In this document: positions 1 to 6,300 of the stretch, one piece after another
How the letters are laid out: every line of letters starts with the position of its first letter
Numbering within the stretch: position 1 is the stretch's first letter
Assembly: GCA_018334735.1 (NCBI GenBank)
Contig: JAGXLK010000089.1
Coordinates: forward strand, 1 to 7,983
Reading direction: 5' to 3'
Length of the DNA stretch: 7,983 nt
DNA from: Planctomycetota bacterium
GTDB lineage: Bacteria; Planctomycetota; Brocadiia; SM23-32
Notes under the pieces: model-generated
Told to the model about the DNA's origin: nothing
The model's input: only the letters and a program-made list of their open reading frames with translations
The model's database searches: none
Position numbers and translations under genes: made by a program

Positions 1-1
1 C

Positions 2-646
2 CCCTCTCACATGTGGGTTGGCGGACTGCTGGCGGCGTTCTGCACCACCGGTGAGCCGGATTTCGAAGAAGCCGCCATCTCCGTCGGCGAAAACATGCTC
101 CGCTGGCAGGAAAAATGTCCTGAAGTCTTTTACTGCGACAGTCGGGAGGCCGGTTGGCCGATGCTGGCCTGGGTGCAGCTCTGGCATCATAACCACGAAC
201 AGCGCTGGCTGGATGCCGCGGACCGTGTCTTCCAGTTCTACGCTGAGAAAGTGGATGAAGACGGAAAAATAGTCTACGAAATTCCGCACAAACTCGGGAC
301 TTTCCTGCAGGGTTACGGAGAGTTTATCGCGTGGCGGGGTTGTTTCCACTATTACGAAGCGAGCGGAAAAGAAGAGGTGAAAGATTTCCTCGTCGATGTC
401 CTGAGTAAAGAAAATATCTACAAAATCACTCCGGCCAGAGTTGAAAAAGGTGGTTGGGCCTGCAATGACCTGTTCCCGGCCTGGGCTGTCTGGCAGCTGA
501 CCGGAGATGATAAGTTTCTCAAAGATAACTTTCCGTGCCTGGAATACATGATGGACAGAGAAGGGACTTTCCCATGGACTGGCGTCGATGTCATGTATTA
601 CCTGAATGCCCTTCACGAACGCAAAAAACTCGAAGAATTCTGCTGA
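2..646 (+). CDS. 3' part of a six-hairpin glycosidase-like (alpha/alpha) protein, 5' end cut by window
   Basis: The reading frame is already open at base 2 (Pro-Ser-His before the first Met at base 11) and ends in TGA at 644-646, so this is the C-terminal part of a longer gene and the Met is probably internal. About 214 residues are visible. Numbered from that Met, they form repeated helical hairpins, each closing on a turn such as TTGEPDFEEAA (12-22), NHEQRWLDAA (61-70), EASGKEEVKDF (116-126) or TGDDKFLKD (164-172). Aromatic-rich helices such as GWPMLAWVQLW (48-58) begin the hairpins. This spacing, with conserved HMWVGG at the beginning, is typical of (alpha/alpha) toroid carbohydrate-active proteins such as glycoside hydrolases and polysaccharide lyases. 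The fold class is fairly well supported; substrate and catalytic residues cannot be named because the N-terminal part is missing. No signal peptide or membrane segment is visible. It is co-directional with the C45-like gene, 269 bases away. Confidence 0.55.
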   Translation, partial: PSHMWVGGLLAAFCTTGEPDFEEAAISVGENMLRWQEKCPEVFYCDSREAGWPMLAWVQLWHHNHEQRWLDAADRVFQFYAEKVDEDGKIVYEIPHKLGTFLQGYGEFIAWRGCFHYYEASGKEEVKDFLVDVLSKENIYKITPARVEKGGWACNDLFPAWAVWQLTGDDKFLKDNFPCLEYMMDREGTFPWTGVDVMYYLNALHERKKLEEFC

Positions 647-676
647 GCGGCATTTTCAGACAGAGCCTAAACTCCC

Positions 677-694
677 CCGGGGCTTCCGACCCGG
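677..694 (+). repeat. Short GC-rich inverted repeat after the glycosidase-like gene
   Basis: CCGGG (677-681) and CCCGG (690-694) can pair around an 8-base loop, 31 bases after the stop codon of the first gene. No run of T follows, so it does not qualify as a standard intrinsic terminator. It may be a weak 3'-end hairpin or chance in GC-rich sequence. Confidence 0.2.
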
Positions 695-789
695 TCCAGA
701 GGGTGGAGAGGCTGTGGCTGATTCCAGAACTCAGAGCGATGCAGTCGGAAAAATATGCCGGCCTTTCAGCCCTTGAGAAACCGTTTTGA

Positions 790-802
790 GGACCAACGGT
801 CC
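790..802 (+). repeat. Perfect 5-bp hairpin GGACC-AAC-GGTCC
   Basis: A perfect 5-bp inverted repeat with a 3-base loop lies in the gap before the C45-like gene, followed by a GC-rich run with a GGGCCC palindrome. It has no U-tract and no clear promoter partner. It could belong to a leader structure, but it is short enough to occur by chance. Confidence 0.2.
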
Positions 803-820
803 GCGAGGGCCCGGGTAAAC

Positions 821-919
821 ATGAAAAAACAGGAGAGAAGGCTGAGAGCCCCGCACATAGAAACGAAACGCCGGAAGAGTTATCGCAGTTCGTTTCGCAG
901 GAGATTACATCAAAAATGA
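821..919 (+). CDS. Possible 32-residue basic leader peptide overlapping the next gene by ATGA
   Basis: A short frame starts MKKQERRLRAPHIETKRRKS and ends in a TGA that overlaps the ATG of the C45-like gene in the arrangement ATGA (916-919). The peptide would be strongly basic, with about thirteen Lys/Arg in 32 residues, and has no hydrophobic core. There is no good Shine-Dalgarno in front of its ATG (only GAGGG/CCGGG sequence). The ATGA overlap is typical of translational coupling, but a 99-base frame with this composition can easily be accidental. I do not recognise it. Confidence 0.15.
   Translation: MKKQERRLRAPHIETKRRKSYRSSFRRRLHQK
899..903 (+). promoter_or_regulatory. Shine-Dalgarno AGGAG for the C45-like gene
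   Basis: AGGAG lies 12 bases before the ATG at 916, a rather long but usable spacing. The frame is open upstream back to the TGA at 787-789 but contains no ATG, GTG or TTG before 916. The start at 916 is therefore the earliest ordinary choice. Confidence 0.45.
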
Positions 920-2052
920 CGGAAAGAAATTCTGATTTGCCCGATGCACGAAAAGTGGCTCGCCAGGAGGCCGAACAAATCAAGAGCGATCACGAATTTA
1001 TTTTTGAGAAAAGCCTGGAACGGGCTATCGCCGATCGCCCATCGATTGATCGCGAACGTTTGTTCCGGGAACTGGTGGAGTTTCATCGGGAACGGATGAA
1101 CAAAATCCCGCCCCGAGCGAAATATCCGGAGGCGGCTCCGTGGGTCGGTTACGTCATTGAGCGGGACCGCGAGTTGCAGCGAATCTCGGGACTTTCCGAC
1201 CGTGAAATGGCGCAGCTGCGGAGTCTCAATGACTACCTCCGGTTCAGGGGTTGGGGCAGTCTTTGTCCCGTCCGCTCCGAAAAATGCCGTGTCGTATACC
1301 TGCCCGACTCGGATCGGGGAGAATTCCATATAAAGAATGTCGATGACCCTCTCACGAATTGGGAACCGTCAGACGAGCCGCCCCCGTCGCCCCATTTCCC
1401 GGAACTCATGATGGACGGCGTGGGCGCGGGGCTCCACCTGGATGACGAGCCTGAACAGATTTTCCCGCTTCCGATCCGGCAGATGTGCCGGAAACTCGCC
1501 GAAGATGTGCCGTCGGCCCTTGAGTTTCTACAACGATACTCACCGTTCTGGGGCGCGCAAAATCTGCTGCTGCACGACCGCCAGAAATGCAGCGTCGCCA
1601 TCGAAAAGACAAGCTATAATTTCATGGACGTTTATGAACCCGGCACATCCGGTGAGAGCCATATCAGCGGGATGGTCTGCCGGGAACCCAAAACCGAGCA
1701 AGGACGATACGTCGAACGAAAACGCAAAGAGTTCACCGAACGGATCGGACAGGATGAAAATGGTCCCTGCGGAAAGTTCTGGCAGGCGTGCGACCGCGCG
1801 GAACAAATGCTGGCGGAATTGCTGTCGAAGGAAGATGTCACCATCGATGAAATACTGGAGCTTTTCACCACGACCTGGCCGGAAGGACTCAACAAAGCCG
1901 GCGCGGTTTTTCATCCGGGTCAACCCTATGCTTCGTGGACACTCGTCACGCACGCTCGATTGCCGGACCAGGGCAAAGTTTTGCGCTGGCAGCGCAGCGC
2001 CGATGGCACGTATCCTGATGAACCGGTAGTGTTTGAATACCCGATGGACTGA
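916..2052 (+). CDS. C45-family (acyl-CoA:6-APA acyltransferase-like) Ntn hydrolase
   Basis: A complete 378-residue protein of the peptidase C45 / penicillin acyltransferase-like group, whose members self-cleave before a cysteine and then act as amidases or acyltransferases. Residues 1-123 would be the propeptide, largely helical and charged. C124 is the best candidate nucleophile. It is followed by DSDRGEFHIKNVDD (131-144), which matches the 'dG..l.grNmDw' block of bile salt hydrolases and C45 enzymes, so D143 fits the catalytic Asp. The block GVGAGLHLDDEPEQIFPLPI (168-187), the ALEFLQRYSPFWGAQNLLLHD stretch (201-221) and GRYVERKR (263-270) fit the rest of the fold; R264 may be the conserved active-site Arg. 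Two deviations: K140 stands where bile salt hydrolases have Arg, and C124 is followed by Arg rather than Thr. No signal peptide is seen, so it is probably cytoplasmic. The substrate is unknown. The family call comes from motif recognition, not alignment. Confidence 0.68.
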   Translation: MTERNSDLPDARKVARQEAEQIKSDHEFIFEKSLERAIADRPSIDRERLFRELVEFHRERMNKIPPRAKYPEAAPWVGYVIERDRELQRISGLSDREMAQLRSLNDYLRFRGWGSLCPVRSEKCRVVYLPDSDRGEFHIKNVDDPLTNWEPSDEPPPSPHFPELMMDGVGAGLHLDDEPEQIFPLPIRQMCRKLAEDVPSALEFLQRYSPFWGAQNLLLHDRQKCSVAIEKTSYNFMDVYEPGTSGESHISGMVCREPKTEQGRYVERKRKEFTERIGQDENGPCGKFWQACDRAEQMLAELLSKEDVTIDEILELFTTTWPEGLNKAGAVFHPGQPYASWTLVTHARLPDQGKVLRWQRSADGTYPDEPVVFEYPMD

Positions 2053-2148
2053 TGTGTGTTGCCGCGGTGTTGACAGAAGACAAGCCGTGGCACCGCAAAG
2101 TCAAAACCGATGCCTCTCAGCCATTCCCGAGCACTGTCCGGCATCCGT

Positions 2149-2184
2149 TTCCTGATTTCAGGCCCGGCTTACGCGTATCAGGAA
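2149..2184. repeat. 8-bp perfect inverted repeat TTCCTGAT / ATCAGGAA
   Basis: TTCCTGAT (2149-2156) and ATCAGGAA (2177-2184) pair around a 20-base loop, and an extra G-C pair forms if one base is bulged. CCTGATTTCAGG at 2151-2162 offers a competing smaller hairpin. It lies 96 bases beyond the C45-like stop codon. It might help terminate transcripts or bind a protein, but there is no U-tract. Confidence 0.35.
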
Positions 2185-2396
2185 CAGCACTTCCCTGCAC
2201 GCCGGCGGCAGCTCGGCCTCCCAGGACGGGAATTGGAAATCGCGCCGGTTGCCATTTCTTGCCATGCTTTCCGCGGCCAGATACCGAGGAGCGAAACCTC
2301 AGAGACAGAATGATAGCCAGCAGATGTCCTCCTGCGGCTGTGCGCCGGGGGTGAGACGATTAGCCACTACGTTGGGTCGCTGTATTTTCCAACGGA

Positions 2397-2477
2397 TCAG
2401 GAGCTCTGAGTCTGCGTTTGCGCGTGCGGGAAATAGCCCGTCCCCACTGCAAGAAGGTCTCCCGTTTTCGCCACCAT
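2397..2477 (-). CDS. Doubtful 26-residue micro-ORF behind a strong AGGAGG
   Basis: On the minus strand, 35 bases after the pseudopilin stop, AGGAGG (2481-2486) precedes ATG-GTG. The ATG is only 3 bases away, but the GTG directly after it is at an ideal 6 bases. The product would start MVAKTGDLLAVGTGYF and end at TGA (2397-2399). It matches nothing I know. The Shine-Dalgarno sits inside a G-rich tract, so it may be fortuitous. Confidence 0.15.
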   Translation of the reverse strand: MVAKTGDLLAVGTGYFPHAQTQTQSS

Positions 2478-2512
2478 TTTCCTCCTGCACCTCCCCACCA
2501 ACCCCATTTGTC

Positions 2513-3370
2513 TTATTCCCACGCATCCGGTACTTCCTGGCTGTAGATATCGTTGACCGACCATACGTCGCCAAGAATTGTATGAGACAGGATGGCCCCA
2601 TCGTCTCTGACCATATTGTTCCGGTCAGCGTGGAAACGCACGTCGCTCCACTGTCCATACGATAGATAATACCCGTAAACCGGCTGCGAGCCGCAATTAG
2701 TGCCTTCTTTGATCAGGACGTAGCGCGTGCTTGCGAATGGGTACTTTGCTTCTGCGTTATGGATGTCTGCCGGGTTTCCCGGGACTATCTGAGGCCAGAG
2801 AATGAGGCGCGGTGTCCAGGAGAACATTTTTTTGTTCGCGGCATAGCTGTTCCAGTAAGTCCCGTCAGCATGAGGCCAGTCTCGATCCCAAGGCACGCCG
2901 GAGCGTTTGCCCGCGTTCAACGGGCATGTGAAAACGTCCGGCCAGGGCTGATTTATCGAATAACAATTGGCATTCGGAATGTCAGCGCGTTTCAGTCCGA
3001 GGTACGGGGCGATATCCCGTTGCCAGGACGAACTGCAGGCCGTCGGTGTGCTGTAGTGAAGGGTCAGGCGATCATTCTCGCTGTTATACATCACCACGGC
3101 CAGATAGACCTGGCGCATGTTGTTCTGGCAATAGGCCAATTTCGCCCGGCCTCTTACTTCCGAGAGGACCGGCATGAGCATGGCGGCCAGGATGGCGATG
3201 ATCGCGATGACTACCAGTAACTCAATGAGGGTGAAGGCCTGATATTCCTTCGCGTCTGTGACCTGCTCAACCTGGATGGAAAACGATCCTTGTTGCCATT
3301 TTGCTGGTCTGCCGACGTACTGTCTTACGGTTTTACGGCTGGACTTCGATCTCCACGGGCTGGGTTGCAT
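2513..3370 (-). CDS. Type II secretion-like pseudopilin (prepilin N-terminal cleavage/methylation domain)
   Basis: A 285-residue protein of the large PVC pseudopilin class, exported and inserted by its N-terminal helix and normally processed by prepilin peptidase. The signature FTLIELLVVIAIIAIL begins at F45, with the conserved Glu at E49 (fifth residue after the expected cut) and a hydrophobic helix to about residue 66. Further class marks are C81-x-N-N-x-x-Q87, FTCP (147-150), SYAAN (175-179) and a C-terminal RFHADRNNMVRDDG block (245-258) like the usual 'H...N.l..DGHV'. The residue before the cut would be Ala rather than Gly. The leader is 44 residues, much longer than usual, and basic. 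No ATG, GTG or TTG lies between the ATG at 3370 and the helix, and that ATG has a good ribosome binding site, so I keep this start. It overlaps the upstream A2M gene by 38 bases in another frame, suggesting coupled translation. The specific role (surface structure, secretion or attachment) is unknown. Confidence 0.85.
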   Translation of the reverse strand: MQPSPWRSKSSRKTVRQYVGRPAKWQQGSFSIQVEQVTDAKEYQAFTLIELLVVIAIIAILAAMLMPVLSEVRGRAKLAYCQNNMRQVYLAVVMYNSENDRLTLHYSTPTACSSSWQRDIAPYLGLKRADIPNANCYSINQPWPDVFTCPLNAGKRSGVPWDRDWPHADGTYWNSYAANKKMFSWTPRLILWPQIVPGNPADIHNAEAKYPFASTRYVLIKEGTNCGSQPVYGYYLSYGQWSDVRFHADRNNMVRDDGAILSHTILGDVWSVNDIYSQEVPDAWE

Positions 3371-6300
3371 CGCGAACCTCCGGCTCGTAGTACTGGTAGA
3401 CTTCCGTCGGAGGCGTCTTGGCCTTCACGGGGTATTTGGCCCGCAGATGATACGTGAACCGGACGGGCTCATCGCTGGCAATGCTCTCGAAGTAGAGGAT
3501 CACCTGTCGACCGGTCAGGGAATATCGCTGGATCAAGCCCTGCTCTTTCAGGCGGTCGAAATCCTCCGTCATGACCTGAAAACCCGGCGGAATGCCCAGA
3601 TCAACAATTGTCATACGGGCCACACCCTTGCGATTGTAGCGGATCGTCGCCTCGCACGCCAATTTGTCGTCCGGACGCAACTTTTTGGTGTTGTACGCGA
3701 CATCGATGCTCATTGCTTTCTGATCGGGTGCAGTTTTTCGCTCCCAGGGGAGGTAATGGGTGGCCACGATCTGGTATGCGAGATTCGCTTCGCCGGCCGG
3801 TTCCAGTGATATCCGGTTGGTTCCGCGTTCCTGGTATTCGCGAAGGCTGATCAGCCGGAAGACCTCGCTGGTCTCCGGGGTGATGGTCAACTCTTTGGCG
3901 AGTTTTCCATTGACCGAGATTGTGATCGGGAGGTCTTTTTTCAGTTCGGTTGCGGGCCCGGTGCCGGCCAGCAGAGCGCGCATCGCGTGCACCGTGGCCT
4001 GAGTCGAATGCCACGTGCCGGCCGAATCTTTCTTTTCAATGAGCCACGCCAGGGCTTTGTGCGCGGTGCCGAGATGAGATTGCGCTTTCAACATCGCGTA
4101 GGCGGCCAGCGCGGTAGTTTCGATATCGAGCACGTTGCCCCGTGAGTGGGTTACACCCTCCGATTCGGAACTCCAGTGCACAAGGTCTCCGTCCGTTTTC
4201 TTCGTGGCGTCGAGCATCTTGAGTAATTTCCCGGCATCGGAACGACCGCCCGCGACGAGTGCATTGGTGCAGACAGCCAGGGTGTAGGCGTCTTCGTCGC
4301 TCGAGACGTTCCGTTCGACGTAGTCCAGGGCGCGGGAGAGGTCGGATTCCACGTTTCCGGATTCCGCCAGTGCCCATGCGATGTAGGCGGTTGTGCGGAG
4401 GACGGCGCCCTGGTAGGCATTGATGGCACCTTCCTGAATGCCACCCCGGCTCGGTTCCCATGAGCCATTGCGTTTTTGCTGCGAGAACAACCACCGGCGC
4501 GTTCGCTGTATGACGGCGGGATCGACCTCATAAACTTTCGCCATGTCGTTGAATTCCATCAGACCGTACGCTGTCAGAACGTTGTGGGCCGGGGCGTTTC
4601 CGAACCATTCGAATCCGCCTCCGCTCACTTCGTAGGAGAGCAGACGCTGGTAACCGAGGTTGATGTAATTGAGCGCTTTCATCTCGATTTCGGGCTTGGA
4701 TTGATCCGTGCGGCGCATGTAGTCGAGCACCAGAATGTTGGGGTATGTCACTGAAGACGTCTGTTCGAAACAGCCAAACGGTTTGCGGAAGATGCTGTCC
4801 AGTCCTTCCATCACCTGGCTGAAGGCGCCGGGATAGATTTTCACCAGCAGGTCGGAGGCGCCATCGATGGCCCGATCGGGAATCACGACCGTGCGGTTCA
4901 GTTTGCCGGTGAGGCGCCCGTTATCCGTCTGGACGATCTCTTTGCCGTCGGGTCGGACGCGGACCTTACGCCGGATCGCGTCGGCCATCTCGGATCCGAA
5001 AGCGCGAACGGTGAGGGTGTGGCGGCCGGGTTTGAGCGCACGCAGTTTCATCGGGACGCTCGTAACTTCCCGGGGACCGATTTCGAGCCGGCGTTCGGTC
5101 TCCCCGAGCATCTCGCACCAGTCCGCATCGTCGACTTCCAGCCGGATCAGCTGGGTTTCGTCGAGATAGTTGTAGAGGGCGATCGGGACGCTGATTTCGT
5201 CGTGCTGGGTGAGGGCGACCGGGAAATCAATATCCACAAAGAAATCCTGAAACACCCGCAGCCCGAGGGCCTCCGCGCCCAATCTTCCCTGTCCCGAGAC
5301 CGCGCTCATACTGATCCGCCAGGTCGTGATAGAATCGGCGAGCGGGACTTCGAGTTGAGCCCGGCCACGCTCATCGGTAATAAGTTCCGGTTTCCAGAGA
5401 AGTGTTTCCGGAAAATAGTCCCGGACGCGGGTGGGGGCTTTCAAACTTTCACCTGCAGCCTTTTTGCTCCCCATTGCGGCTCCGCGAACAGGGGCTCCAT
5501 CAAGCGCTTCAGTCATCTCCCCAAACTTCTGGCGTGCGGCCATCCGGGCGGAAGACAGGGCCGGGAGGAGCAAGCCAGCAAAGACAAGAAGCGCGAGAAG
5601 GGGCAAGGCACCGGTGCGAACGGCTATCCAGACCGCGCGTTTTGTTGAAAGTTTCTGGCAGACAGAGTGTCCAGCAATTGAGAGCGCGGGCAGTGCCGCA
5701 AACCAGAGGCCGATCATGATCCCCGCTTCCAGCACCACTGTTTCTTCCGCCAGACCCAACTCAGCTTTGGCGACTCCGAGCGTTATGACCGATACGCTGG
5801 CTGCAATATAGGCGAAAGGCAAAAGCGTGGCGAATTTACGGAAAAGCGGCAGGTTGCTTACTCCGGGGCTCTTTCGGAATTTGAAAACAATGGCTATGAG
5901 GGCTATCAACATGCCGATCCAGGCAATCACCGCAAAACTACCGCTAAAAAGTTCGCCGTGGTAGCGCGCAAAAGCATTCTCGATAATTAGTTCATCAGTA
6001 AGCAATCCCACGATGAGTGCTGTGACGGGAATAACCAGTGCCAACAACCAGCCTGCTGTCAGCCACCAGCATGCCCGTCGGAGTCGGTTCATCTCTTTTG
6101 CATTTAGCTCCGGCACCGGACGTCGCCTGAACAGTTTGTAAAGGCCGTAACCGACCATGGGCAGCACAAACAAGACATACAGTGCAAACGGGACCTGTGC
6201 GGCCAGTTTCAGGACAGCCCTGCGGTAGTTCACTTTCACTTTTCGAAATCGTCTCTGTTTTTCCTCAAATGAAATGCTCTGCGCTTTCCTCGGTGTGGCC

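Larger units (their letters stand above)
2053..2512. other. Convergent intergenic region without a convincing gene
   Basis: This 460-base stretch separates the stop codons of the plus-strand C45-like gene and the minus-strand pseudopilin. Frames here are short and rich in Arg, Pro and Ser, as expected for GC-rich non-coding DNA. It contains an 8-bp inverted repeat (2149-2184), a G-rich tract on the minus strand (2481-2505) and a possible micro-ORF (2397-2477, minus). Both flanking transcripts should end here, yet I see no GC-rich stem followed by a T-run on either strand. Confidence 0.6.

Noticed and set aside
591..983. 130-residue minus-strand frame covering the gap between the first two genes
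   Set aside because: Composition is Ser/Pro/Cys-rich without domain features, and it overlaps both real flanking genes; no ribosome binding site or homologous motif was recognised.
2070..2075. Perfect TTGACA resembling a -35 box downstream of the C45-like gene
   Set aside because: At the expected 17-base spacing the sequence is CCGCAA, not a -10 box, and no plausible plus-strand gene follows.
2052..2354. 100-residue frame starting at TGATG, overlapping the C45-like stop codon
   Set aside because: The product is rich in Arg and Pro with no recognisable motif or helix pattern, and no good Shine-Dalgarno precedes it; it looks like an accidental frame in GC-rich DNA.
2299..2658. 119-residue minus-strand frame overlapping the end of the pseudopilin gene
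   Set aside because: It overlaps the conserved C-terminal block of the pseudopilin in another frame and has no recognisable motif.
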